Notes under the pieces: model-generated
Told to the model about the DNA's origin: nothing
The model's database searches: none
Seen by the model: only the letters and a program-made list of their open reading frames with translations
Made by a program: the position numbers and the translations under genes
Part shown: positions 1 to 7,263 of the stretch, in pieces
Numbering within the stretch: the first letter of the stretch is position 1
Layout of the letters: each line of letters opens with the position of its first letter
Assembly: GCA_035652095.1 (NCBI GenBank)
Contig: DASREM010000042.1
Span: 1-14,695, forward strand
Source of the DNA: DASREM01 sp035652095
GTDB taxonomy: Bacteria > Acidobacteriota > Terriglobia > Terriglobales > Acidobacteriaceae
DNA length: 14,695 bases
Reading direction: 5' to 3'

Positions 1-1
1 G

Positions 2-748
2 CTGCGCGACATCAAGAACGTCGAATTCGACTTGATGGTCAGCGACCTTGGCCAGATCGAAAAGCGCCTGGAGCGCCTGGAAAAAGACCTCAAGAAAATG
101 AAGACCCCCGAGTTGGAGAAGGAGTTTGAACTCCTGCAACGGGCGAAGGCGCACCTGGAATCCGAGAAACCCCTGCGGGAAATGGAGATGACTCCAGAGG
201 ACAAGAAGCGTATTCGCGGCTTCATGTTTCTTAGTGAGAAGCCGATTCTCTACGTCCTGAATGTCACCGAAAGTACGCAGCTTGGCAAGGACCTCGAGGA
301 TGCCCCCGCCAAATACAAAATCGCAGACCTCGCGGGAGGGCCCAACGCGGCGGTCTCGGCCATCTGCGGCAAAGTGGAAGCGGAGTTGGCAGAGATGAGC
401 GATGCTGACGCGGCCGAATTTCTCTCCAGCTACGGCCTCACCGAGAGCGGCCTGGTGCGCCTTATCCGAACCACCTATCACCTGCTCGGCCTGATTTCCT
501 TTTTCACCGCTGGCGAAGATGAATGCCGGGCCTGGACGATCCCTGCGCACACGCGGGCCGTGGAAGGCGCGGGCGCGATCCACTCCGATCTCGAAAAGCA
601 CTTCATTCGCGCCGAAACCATTCGTTGGGACCAATTGCTCGAAGCCGGTTCTGAAGCCAATGCCCGCGCGAAAGGCACGCTGCGTCTGGAAGGCAAAGAT
701 TATATCGTGCAGGATGGAGACGTCATGCACATCCGGCACAGCGGCTAG
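2..748 (+). CDS. ychF: Redox-regulated ATPase YchF (OLA1 family), C-terminal part
   Basis: The gene is cut by the left edge; the frame is open from base 2, so the start and the N-terminal P-loop lie outside. About 248 of a usual ~360 residues remain. YchF/OLA1 is a cytosolic P-loop protein that prefers ATP over GTP and binds ribosomes; in several bacteria it tunes stress responses. What is visible: a Lys/Glu-rich coiled-coil arm (roughly bases 50-230), the strand KPILYVLNVTE whose NVTE (260-271) occupies the G4 position, where this family has NxxE instead of the GTPase NKxD, and a C-terminal TGS domain ending in EGKDYIVQDGDVMH, the usual family ending. The downstream ZIP gene follows after 56 bases on the same strand, but no functional link is apparent. 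Identification is firm; only the N-terminal part is unseen. Confidence 0.95.
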   Translation: MRDIKNVEFDLMVSDLGQIEKRLERLEKDLKKMKTPELEKEFELLQRAKAHLESEKPLREMEMTPEDKKRIRGFMFLSEKPILYVLNVTESTQLGKDLEDAPAKYKIADLAGGPNAAVSAICGKVEAELAEMSDADAAEFLSSYGLTESGLVRLIRTTYHLLGLISFFTAGEDECRAWTIPAHTRAVEGAGAIHSDLEKHFIRAETIRWDQLLEAGSEANARAKGTLRLEGKDYIVQDGDVMHIRHSG

Positions 749-804
749 GAGTGCCGCGGGGAATTCTGCCGGTCCTCCTGGTCTGATATGCTGCTTGCGC
801 TCGC

Positions 805-1530
805 ATGCATCCCATCCTGGTCAGCCTAGCTCTGGGCCTCACGGCCGCAGCCGCCAACATTTTCGGCGGCGCTATCATCGTCCAGAAGAATTGGAACCGA
901 CGCTTTCTAACCTATTTTGTCGCGCTGGGCGCCGGGTTCATGCTGGCAACAGCGTTGGTCGAGATGGTTCCGGAGAGCGTCGCGCTCCGCGGACGCAGCG
1001 CGGGCTTCCTCATTCTCCTCGGCTACCTCATCATTCACTTCTTCGAGCACACCGTTACCCCTCACTTTCATTTCGGAGAAGAAACCCACCACGATGAGTT
1101 CGTGCATCCTCACAAGGGGTATTCCGTACTCATCGGATTGGTCATTCACACCTTTTTTGACGGGATCGCGATCGCCTCGGGCTTTATCGTCTCCAACTGG
1201 CTGGGCTGGATCATCTTCACCGCGGTATTCCTGCACAAGATTCCGGAAGGCTTCACCGTCTCCTCCGTCATGCTGGCGAGCGGACGCAGTCGCGGGAGCG
1301 CTTGGGGGGCATCTGTAATTCTCGGCGCCGCGACCGTGGCTGGCGTCATGACCATGGCAGTGTTCCAGCACCAAATCGGGTTCGGGCTGCCGCTCTCGGC
1401 CGGCGTCACCATCTACGTCGCAGCCTCCGACCTGATTCCCGAGGTCAACAAAGAACCCGGCGTCCGGATGGCGCTGCTGGTCTTCGTGGGCGTGGTATTT
1501 CTGTTTGTCCTGGATACGTTCTTTCATTAG
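805..1530 (+). CDS. ZIP family divalent metal transporter (ZupT-like)
   Basis: 241 residues, almost entirely hydrophobic segments, consistent with a seven- to eight-helix ZIP carrier that brings Zn2+, Fe2+ or similar ions into the cytoplasm. The two signature metal-site helices are intact: HTFFDG (residues 115-120) and HKIPEG (144-149), corresponding to the conserved HNxxDG-like and HxxPEG motifs of TM4 and TM5. Between the third and fourth helices is a histidine-rich loop (residues 78-103, eight His), typical of ZIP metal-collecting loops. SDLIPEV near residue 208 fits the late helix. The ATG at 805 is the first that gives a complete first membrane helix; no clear ribosome binding site precedes it, so translation may be weak or coupled. 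Substrate cannot be read from sequence. A MarR gene follows 119 bases on with its own promoter, so co-regulation is not implied. Confidence 0.92.
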   Translation: MHPILVSLALGLTAAAANIFGGAIIVQKNWNRRFLTYFVALGAGFMLATALVEMVPESVALRGRSAGFLILLGYLIIHFFEHTVTPHFHFGEETHHDEFVHPHKGYSVLIGLVIHTFFDGIAIASGFIVSNWLGWIIFTAVFLHKIPEGFTVSSVMLASGRSRGSAWGASVILGAATVAGVMTMAVFQHQIGFGLPLSAGVTIYVAASDLIPEVNKEPGVRMALLVFVGVVFLFVLDTFFH

Positions 1531-1595
1531 GCGCGGCTCCCGGCGCCTCCCGCACAATCCGGCCAGAGGTCAGGACCTTTGAAACCGGGCCTTAC

Positions 1596-1637
1596 ATCGT
1601 GATACGATACTAACTTGGTATATGGTATCGGTACGAT
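1596..1637 (+). promoter_or_regulatory. Probable MarR operator (nested inverted repeats)
   Basis: ATCGTGATACGATAC (1596-1610) is matched by GTATCGGTACGAT (1625-1637), whose reverse complement is ATCGTACCGATAC. The perfect inner arms are CGATAC/GTATCG, 14 bases apart. Two GATAC units on the left and two GGTAT units on the right give four half-sites. The repeat covers the region from before the -35 element up to the first base of the -10 element, immediately ahead of the marR start, which is where a MarR dimer would repress its own gene and the clc gene behind it. Binding by this MarR is inferred from position. Confidence 0.6.
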
Positions 1638-1642
1638 ATAAT
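1615..1642 (+). promoter_or_regulatory. Promoter of marR-clc, apparently leaderless
   Basis: A perfect TATAAT (1637-1642) is preceded by TTGGTA (1615-1620, 16-base spacer; CTTGGT with 17). The -10 box ends only 7 bases before the ATG at 1650, so transcription should start at or within a base of the start codon. No Shine-Dalgarno-like sequence lies in between, which agrees with a leaderless message. Confidence 0.6.
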
Positions 1643-1649
1643 CCGCGGC

Positions 1650-2111
1650 ATGGAAAAGGTACTCACCCTGCCTGACTACCAGGTTCTGGCCGAACTCCGT
1701 TACCAGATACGGCGGTTTCTCCACTTCAGCGAGGAAGCTGCCAGAGCCGCGGGACTCGAACCGAGACAGCACCAGCTCATGCTGGCGCTCAAGGGCCTGC
1801 CCAGGGGGGTCCGTCCGAGAATTGGCGAGCTGGCGGAGCGGCTTCAGATCCAGCATCACAGCACTGTTGAGCTGGTGAACCGGCTCTCCGCCGGGGGCTA
1901 CGTGAAGCGGCGACGCGGCGGCGACGATCGGCGCGAAGTGCTGCTCTACCTCACCCCCAAAGGTGAGAAGGTGCTGCGCGACCTGTCGCTTCACCATCGG
2001 GCCGAGCTGCGGATGCAGGGGCCAGCGCTAATTACCGCGCTCAGGCGAGCCATTCAGACCATCAAAGATGTGGACAGCGAGGGCAAAGGCCCTCCCGGCA
2101 GAAAGAGGTAA
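1650..2111 (+). CDS. MarR family transcriptional regulator
   Basis: 153 residues, the usual MarR length. The fold can be followed: N-terminal dimerisation helices (about 8-50), a winged helix-turn-helix with IGELAERLQIQHHSTVELVN (about 58-77) as helix-turn-recognition helix, and a basic wing KRRRGGDDRREVLLYLTPKG (about 86-105) with the Asp-Arg pair typical of the family, then C-terminal dimerisation helices. Such proteins are cytoplasmic dimers that repress until a small ligand or oxidant binds. There is no cysteine, so direct thiol redox sensing is unlikely. It sits 10 bases ahead of a ClC chloride transporter gene and behind a palindromic promoter, so it probably controls itself and the transporter. 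The ligand is unknown. The ATG at 1650 is supported by the strong promoter ending 7 bases upstream. Confidence 0.9.
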   Translation: MEKVLTLPDYQVLAELRYQIRRFLHFSEEAARAAGLEPRQHQLMLALKGLPRGVRPRIGELAERLQIQHHSTVELVNRLSAGGYVKRRRGGDDRREVLLYLTPKGEKVLRDLSLHHRAELRMQGPALITALRRAIQTIKDVDSEGKGPPGRKR

Positions 2112-2121
2112 TCGCAAGACT

Positions 2122-3993
2122 ATGGCAGAGCAGCTCGGCAACACGTCAATTCCCGCAAGCAACCGGGACCATGGCTCGATCAGACTGGGGGTTGACGGTG
2201 TCAGGCCGTCGGCTATGCCATCACCCGAACTGGCACAGTTCCGCATGGTATTGGTTTCATTTCTGGCGGCCGCGATCGGGCTGCTGGCCGGGATTGTCGC
2301 GTACGCTCTCTATAATCTGATCGGTCTGTTCACCAACCTTTTTTTCTTCCATTCTTGGTCCACGCAGTTCACAAGCCCCCGCTTCAGCCACCTGGGGTAC
2401 TGGATCATCGTGATTCCGGTCATCGGAGGAATCGTTGTCGGGTTCATGGCCAAATACGGCAGCGAGAAGATCAAGGGCCACGGTATTCCCGAAGCCATGG
2501 AAGCGGTGCTGATCAATCGCAGCCGCATTCAACCCCGGGTAGCGATTCTGAAACCCATCTCAGCCGCGATCGCCATCGGGACTGGCGGCCCGTTCGGCGC
2601 CGAGGGGCCCATCATCCAGACCGGCGGAGCGTTGGGCTCGCTGGTCGGCCAGTTCATTCACACCACGGCTTCTGAGCGCAAGGTGCTGCTGGCATGTGGC
2701 GCCGCAGCAGGGATGTCGGCTACGTTCAACACGCCGATCGCAGGCGTCATCCTCGCCATTGAGTTACTGCTCTTTGAATTCAAGTCCCGGTCGTTTATTC
2801 CGCTGGTCATTGCGAGCACACTGGCGACCGCGGTCCACATGCAGTTGCTGGGCGCCGGCCCGATGTTTGCAGTCAGCGCAATGGATTTTGGAATTCCGCG
2901 AGCATTGCCTTTTTACCTGGTGCTGGGCGTGATCTGCGGCTTGGCGGCAGTGGGCTTCAGCAAACTTCTGTACTGGGTGGAAGATCTTTTCGAGCTCCTT
3001 CCGGTGGACGAGTTATGGCGGCCGGCAATCGGAGCATTAGGATTGGGCATCATCGGATATTTTGTCCCGCGCGTGCTGGGGGTCGGCTACGACACCATCG
3101 GCGATATCCTGACTGGAAACCTGGTGCTCAAGCTGCTTATTGTGATGATGATCGCGAAAGCAGCAGCCCTGGTGATTTCGCTGGGTTCGGGAACTTCAGG
3201 CGGATTGCTGGCGCCAATGTTCATGTCGAGCGCGGCCATGGGCGGCGCGTTTGCCCTGGGCGCGAATGCCCTGTTCCCTTCCGCGGGTCTTGCCCCGGGG
3301 GCGTTCGCGCTAGTCGCCATGGGAGCGGTATTCGGGGCGGCCTCGCGCGCGACCTTCTCCTTCATCATCTTTGCCTTTGAGATCACCCGCGACTACAACT
3401 CGGTTTTGCCGCTGATGCTGGTTAGCGTCATTGCCGACGGCATCGCGATGCTGCTGATGCCGCGCGCTTCCATCATGACCGAAAAGCTGGCGCGCCGCGG
3501 TCTGCGTATTCACCAGGACTACGAGGCCGACGTGCTGCAGCAGATGAGCGTTGCTGACACCATGGATACGGAAATTCCGGCGATCTCTTGCGACATGACC
3601 ATCGCAGAGGTGGCCGAAGCCATCAGCCGCCGCGATCCCCGGTTCGTGAATCATCAGGCGATGCTGGTACTCGATCACCGTGGAAAACTTGCCGGGGTCA
3701 TGACTCGCGGCGATCTGTTCCGGGCCATGGATGCGGACACGCAGGGACTAACCAAGGTCCTCGACGCCGCCTCACGCAATGTCATCGTCACCTATCCTGA
3801 CGAAGTCCTGCATGAAGCTGCAGCCAAGATGCTGCGAAACAATATCGGACGGCTCCCGGTCGTTGAGCGCGGCGACCCAGGAACAGTCGTGGGATATCTC
3901 GGGCGGCACAGTATTCTGTCGGCGCGGCTGCGCCAACTCGAGGCCGAGCACGTCCGGGAAGCTGGCTGGCTGAAGAGGTTTTCCCGGGCGTAA
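2122..3993 (+). CDS. ClC-type chloride channel/antiporter with two CBS domains
   Basis: 623 residues from ATG 2122; the frame is open further upstream, but that would overlap marR, and AGAGG lies 13 bases before this ATG. Residues ~38-450 form the ClC membrane domain. The ion-path motifs are recognisable: GHGIPE (119-124, normally GSGIPE), GAEGP (159-163, normally G[KR]EGP) with the gating glutamate E161 kept, and GSGTSGGLLAP (355-365). E161 argues for a gated channel or H+-coupled antiporter. Residues ~470-535 and ~545-605 are two CBS domains, cytoplasmic modules that often bind adenine nucleotides and modulate transport. His replaces the chloride-coordinating Ser at position 120, so anion preference may be changed. 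Cotranscribed with marR. Likely roles are chloride/proton balance or acid resistance, inferred from the family only. Confidence 0.93.
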   Translation: MAEQLGNTSIPASNRDHGSIRLGVDGVRPSAMPSPELAQFRMVLVSFLAAAIGLLAGIVAYALYNLIGLFTNLFFFHSWSTQFTSPRFSHLGYWIIVIPVIGGIVVGFMAKYGSEKIKGHGIPEAMEAVLINRSRIQPRVAILKPISAAIAIGTGGPFGAEGPIIQTGGALGSLVGQFIHTTASERKVLLACGAAAGMSATFNTPIAGVILAIELLLFEFKSRSFIPLVIASTLATAVHMQLLGAGPMFAVSAMDFGIPRALPFYLVLGVICGLAAVGFSKLLYWVEDLFELLPVDELWRPAIGALGLGIIGYFVPRVLGVGYDTIGDILTGNLVLKLLIVMMIAKAAALVISLGSGTSGGLLAPMFMSSAAMGGAFALGANALFPSAGLAPGAFALVAMGAVFGAASRATFSFIIFAFEITRDYNSVLPLMLVSVIADGIAMLLMPRASIMTEKLARRGLRIHQDYEADVLQQMSVADTMDTEIPAISCDMTIAEVAEAISRRDPRFVNHQAMLVLDHRGKLAGVMTRGDLFRAMDADTQGLTKVLDAASRNVIVTYPDEVLHEAAAKMLRNNIGRLPVVERGDPGTVVGYLGRHSILSARLRQLEAEHVREAGWLKRFSRA

Positions 3994-4009
3994 CAAGTAC
4001 GCCCGGGAA
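3981..4009. terminator. Perfect 12-bp hairpin between convergent genes
   Basis: TTCCCGGGCGTA (3981-3992) and TACGCCCGGGAA (3998-4009) pair perfectly around a 5-base loop. The left arm includes the last codons and most of the stop codon of the ClC gene; the right arm ends 7 bases from the stop of the convergent lipoprotein gene. Neither side has a run of T, so it is a weak intrinsic terminator or a 3'-end stabiliser serving both transcripts. Confidence 0.55.
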
Positions 4010-4016
4010 TTCATAC

Positions 4017-5837
4017 CTAGTGCCCGTTGATCAACACCAGCGGGTTGAGGTTGCTGCTGTCAACCGGGATCACCACGAACTTCGATTGCCCGATCACATA
4101 CAGAACACCCGTGGAAGCGGCCGGTGACGTCAGGTTGAAACTTCCCCTCCCGTTGGAACTCACGGTATAGCTCCCGGCGACCGCTTGGTTGGGCGTCTCC
4201 GAGCCGTCGGTTTCGTCTTGCGTGCCGGAGATCGCGCCTATGCTGTTATTCAACATCAGGGCAGCAACCGTGTCTTGCGCCCCTGCGGTCGAGACCTGCT
4301 GCGCGGTTTGCACGAAGCTTCCACCGATGGTGCTCGCATTAATGGGATTGGTGGTTTGCGGCTCCACCAACCCGCTCAGGACCGAGGTGCTGGATTGGTC
4401 GAGCAGGAAGCCCTTGTTCGCCGTGATGGCGTACATCACAAAAGGCATGTTGTTCAGCATGATCGTGTAGCGGCCACTGCCCGTGGCGCTGTAGGCGCCA
4501 TTGAAGGTTACATTGCTGCTGATTGCACCGGCGTTGTTCTGGTCGAGAGAGCCGCTCAGCGATCCCGCCCCAGTGGCGGCCTCCAGGCCGGCGATGACTC
4601 GGCCCTGGCTAGCGTTCGAGCCCACTCCGGTCACATAGAAGACACTGGTTGCGTTGAAGGTACTGTTGTCGTAGAGCTGACTCGTATCCTGGCTCTCGGC
4701 GACTCCGGCCGCGCTGGGGTTGGTGATCAGCGGATCGGCGACGCTGAAGAAAATCTCATCGGAGTTCTTCATGAAGAGATTCAGGTTCAGTGGATTGGGA
4801 CTGGCGTTCAGGGTCAACGTGCCTACCCCGCTACTGCTGACGCTGTAAGTCCCCGACGTTCCACTGGTCGCGGTGGCTACGCCGTTATCGTTCATATCAA
4901 GCGACCAGCTGGTAATGTTTCCTGCCCCATCGCCAACAAATTGACCCGCATAGGCTGCGCGGTGCCCGCTGGCATCGTAGCCATTGAGTCCGAAAACATA
5001 CGGCCGGTTGAGCGCCGAGTTGTTGAACGAAGAGTTCGTTGCCAGGTTCATCAGCCCAGAACCATGAGTTCCGGATCCCAGCTGCGTCCCTGTGCAGGCG
5101 ATTGGCGAGGTGGTCTGATCGAATTCGATGAACAACGGATTGTCGATCGTGGTGGATCCCACCGCGAAGACATAGCAGAAAGTCCCTAAACTGGTATTCA
5201 GCATCATGCCGCCGCGACCATCGGAACCAATCGAGTACGCACCACCCGTTATGGTTGTTGTTGGCATTGGCCCGCTGCTGGTCGAGATATCCTCCGAACC
5301 GGAAGTGATGTTACCGCTTCCGTCCGCAACAAAGTTGCCCACCGCTAACACTTGCCCAGCGGCATTGAAGCCGCTGAAGCGGAAGGTATAGGTTCCCTGG
5401 ACGCGGCTGTTCTGTGAACTGACCAGGGTCACTGTGGCGCTGTCGCTTTTGCTGGTGTCCTGGGTTGATGTGGCGATCACTTTCACCGTGGGAGGGCTTC
5501 CCGCCGGTAGACTGGCGGGGCCCGTATAGAGGCCGTTTCCGTCCACCGTGCCGCAGGCAGAAGACGTACAGGTGGTTCCGGTCCCCGCGACGACGCTCCA
5601 GGTCACGGTTTGCTGGGCCGTCGAAGGAGTTACGGTAGCGCTGAACTGCTGAGCTCCATTGAGAGCTACGGTCGCGGCTGCCGGAGCAACGGAAACCGTA
5701 ATTGAGGTGTTACCACCACCGCCACCTCCGTTATTGCCACCCCCACCGCCATTCCCTGAGCTTGAGCCACCACCACCTCCACAGGCAGTCATGATCAACG
5801 ACACTGCACATAGGCAAGCCAAACCCGCTATTTTCAT
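4017..5837 (-). CDS. Secreted lipoprotein with Ig-like (Big-type) domain and four internal repeats
   Basis: 606 residues from the ATG at 5837; AGAGGAA (5844-5850) lies 6 bases ahead, favouring it over the adjacent TTG. Residues 1-19 form a lipoprotein signal: a basic N-terminus, a hydrophobic stretch and lipobox LIMTAC, with the lipidated Cys at 19. Next comes a ~25-residue Gly/Ser/Asn linker, then a bacterial Ig-like domain (about 46-140; SVAPAAATVALNGAQQFSA is typical). The remainder is four diverged ~100-115-residue modules starting near 147, 276, 392 and 502, each running from an aromatic/hydrophobic opening strand through a [VA]GDGxGNITS-like turn and a GxYxVSSxGxG turn to a final strand ending in P-x-N/P. 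I associate these modules with acidobacterial surface proteins. No catalytic motif is visible; a structural or adhesive surface role is inference. Confidence 0.8.
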   Translation of the reverse strand: MKIAGLACLCAVSLIMTACGGGGGSSSGNGGGGGNNGGGGGGNTSITVSVAPAAATVALNGAQQFSATVTPSTAQQTVTWSVVAGTGTTCTSSACGTVDGNGLYTGPASLPAGSPPTVKVIATSTQDTSKSDSATVTLVSSQNSRVQGTYTFRFSGFNAAGQVLAVGNFVADGSGNITSGSEDISTSSGPMPTTTITGGAYSIGSDGRGGMMLNTSLGTFCYVFAVGSTTIDNPLFIEFDQTTSPIACTGTQLGSGTHGSGLMNLATNSSFNNSALNRPYVFGLNGYDASGHRAAYAGQFVGDGAGNITSWSLDMNDNGVATATSGTSGTYSVSSSGVGTLTLNASPNPLNLNLFMKNSDEIFFSVADPLITNPSAAGVAESQDTSQLYDNSTFNATSVFYVTGVGSNASQGRVIAGLEAATGAGSLSGSLDQNNAGAISSNVTFNGAYSATGSGRYTIMLNNMPFVMYAITANKGFLLDQSSTSVLSGLVEPQTTNPINASTIGGSFVQTAQQVSTAGAQDTVAALMLNNSIGAISGTQDETDGSETPNQAVAGSYTVSSNGRGSFNLTSPAASTGVLYVIGQSKFVVIPVDSSNLNPLVLINGH

Positions 5838-5843
5838 CAATTG

Positions 5844-5850
5844 TTCCTCT
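5844..5850 (-). promoter_or_regulatory. Ribosome binding site of the lipoprotein gene
   Basis: AGAGGAA on the minus strand, 6 bases before the ATG at 5837. The spacing decides between this ATG and the in-frame TTG directly before it, which would leave only 3 bases. Confidence 0.6.
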
Positions 5851-5914
5851 TCCGGGAGAGTCGGACTCTAAGAGCCAGCCCAGCAACGATCAGGCGGGTC
5901 CTCGAGCACATGCT

Positions 5915-5937
5915 GTCCGGCTGGGCGTCAGCCGGAC
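5915..5937. repeat. 9-bp inverted repeat in the lipoprotein gene's upstream region
   Basis: GTCCGGCTG and CAGCCGGAC pair perfectly around GGCGT. It lies about 75 bases upstream of the lipoprotein gene, with no T-tract on either side. It may be an operator, an mRNA leader hairpin or a GC-rich dispersed palindrome; the sequence does not decide between them. Confidence 0.4.
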
Positions 5938-5956
5938 GCACGGTTTGTATATCAGT

Positions 5957-5995
5957 AAAAACGCATTCTGCCTTCCAAAGTTGCTGGAAGGCAGA
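5957..5995 (-). terminator. Rho-independent terminator after the trypsin-like protease gene
   Basis: Perfect 10-bp arms TCTGCCTTCC (5967-5976) and GGAAGGCAGA (5986-5995) enclose a 9-base loop. Read on the minus strand, the hairpin is followed after 5 bases by TTTTT (5961-5957). It lies about 125 bases beyond the stop of the protease gene and separates it from the lipoprotein gene. The rest of 5841-6121 shows no convincing gene. Confidence 0.65.
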
Positions 5996-6121
5996 CTATT
6001 TCCAATGCTGTTGATGGATAGGGCTTTGGCTATGGCAGCAGTTCATTCCCAAAGTGGCAAATAACTATCTGCTGTGCAAAGACTTGCGCAAAGCGGCGGT
6101 GTTTCCTGCGCCCGAAAGAGG

Positions 6122-7117
6122 CTATGGGGCCGGCAGGGCAGATTGGGGGACGGCGCTCAGGGGTCTTTTCCGGGCGGCTGCAATCAGTGGCCTTAGGGCC
6201 TCCACCGAGATCCCGAGCGTCCCGCCTGAAAAGCCATCGAGGTACGCGGCATTGACGCCGATCACCTCGCCGCGCGAATTGAACACTGGGCCACCGCTAC
6301 CTCCATGGGCAGTAGGTGCATCGTAGATCAGCTTGTCTCCTACCACGTCGCCGAGATGTCCACATGTCGCGGAGGGCCGAATCAGCGATAGGGCCGCCAG
6401 TTCATTGGCCGCGCCCATATCGTCCCGACGATAGGCCAGGCGATCATAAACAGCGGGCGGCGACTTGGCCACCATACCGACAATCCCCATCGGATACCCG
6501 ACAACTGCCACGAGTTCTCCCGGATTTGGCGTCGCCGAGGCTAACGGCAGCGATTGCAGATGCCGCATGCTCTGCACGTCTTCAATTTCCAACACCGCCA
6601 GGTCTCCTTGCGCGGAGAATACGATTGGAGTCAGGTTGACCGGTGTGGGATAGCCGGGAAAGAAGGCCAGCAACTTCTCCAATTGCGGGGTCGCTCCCTT
6701 CTTGATCAGCGCAGCAGAGTCGGGATCGCCATACCAGGGCTCGGCTACATGCCGGTTCGTGGCCAGCAGCCCGTCTGAAACCACGAAGCCCGTGCCGGAA
6801 ACCCGGGCCCGCAATCCCGGCCGCTCCCCGGGGAACCCGACCTGGTAAACGCCGTAGATATAACAAATCGAATTACGATACTGGTTCAGGACCAGGCTGG
6901 GCATGCCTTGTTCCTGCCTGAGTTGCTCGACCTGCCGCGTCAGCTGCGTGACCGTCTTCTGCAATTCGTTGGGCGGCGGGGGAGCGTAGTAATGGGCCAT
7001 GAGTCCTGCGCCCACCACCAGAAACAATCCGAGGACAGCCTGCAACGCCTGCGACCAGAGAGTACAAACCGGTTCTTCTTGCGACAAATGCTCGTCCATT
7101 GGGCCCTTGATTGCCAT
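6122..7117 (-). CDS. Membrane-anchored trypsin-like serine protease
   Basis: 331 residues. A short cytoplasmic N-terminus is followed by one membrane helix (about 21-41), a proline patch YAPPPP, a short coiled coil (about 50-72), and a chymotrypsin-fold domain placed outside the membrane. The catalytic triad is readable: His123 in TNRHVAEP, Asp172 in AQGDLAVL and Ser274 in HGGSGGPVF, with SRGEVIGVN behind it as in DegP/HtrA-type (S1C) proteases. There is no PDZ domain, so substrate choice must use the protease domain or the coiled coil. Likely role: periplasmic or surface protein quality control or processing. ATG 7117 is chosen for length; an in-frame ATG at 7099 is equally possible, and neither has a good ribosome binding site. 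Monocistronic, with its own terminator; the 146 bases upstream (7118-7263) hold no gene. Confidence 0.85.
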   Translation of the reverse strand: MAIKGPMDEHLSQEEPVCTLWSQALQAVLGLFLVVGAGLMAHYYAPPPPNELQKTVTQLTRQVEQLRQEQGMPSLVLNQYRNSICYIYGVYQVGFPGERPGLRARVSGTGFVVSDGLLATNRHVAEPWYGDPDSAALIKKGATPQLEKLLAFFPGYPTPVNLTPIVFSAQGDLAVLEIEDVQSMRHLQSLPLASATPNPGELVAVVGYPMGIVGMVAKSPPAVYDRLAYRRDDMGAANELAALSLIRPSATCGHLGDVVGDKLIYDAPTAHGGSGGPVFNSRGEVIGVNAAYLDGFSGGTLGISVEALRPLIAAARKRPLSAVPQSALPAP

Positions 7118-7263
7118 GCCAGGGAACGGGGAGAGGAGATCGGACGTTCGGGCAGGCTTATCTTGAGCCTCTATGGTGAGGCAGAAGACGCGGTTGGCCT
7201 AGGGTACGGAGGGGTATGTCCTGGGGGGTTGAGAACCATAGTAAGTGATTCGTTTGCAGTAGC

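Noticed and set aside
1650..2111. MarR protein as a zinc sensor like AdcR, given the nearby ZIP gene
   Set aside because: It has no cysteine, no recognisable AdcR ligand set and its own promoter; its operon partner is the ClC gene, not the ZIP gene.
4185..5189. Plus-strand open frame of 334 codons opposite the lipoprotein gene
   Set aside because: It has no domain-like pattern and is the complement of a repetitive Ser/Thr/Gly-rich coding region with a clear lipoprotein signal. The minus strand is the real gene.
5659..5871. Polyproline open frame on the plus strand
   Set aside because: It is simply the antisense of the glycine-rich linker codons of the lipoprotein.
6001..6121. Possible small gene between the lipoprotein and protease genes
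   Set aside because: The plus-strand frame from 6054 runs mainly antisense to the protease gene and shows no recognisable pattern or ribosome binding site.
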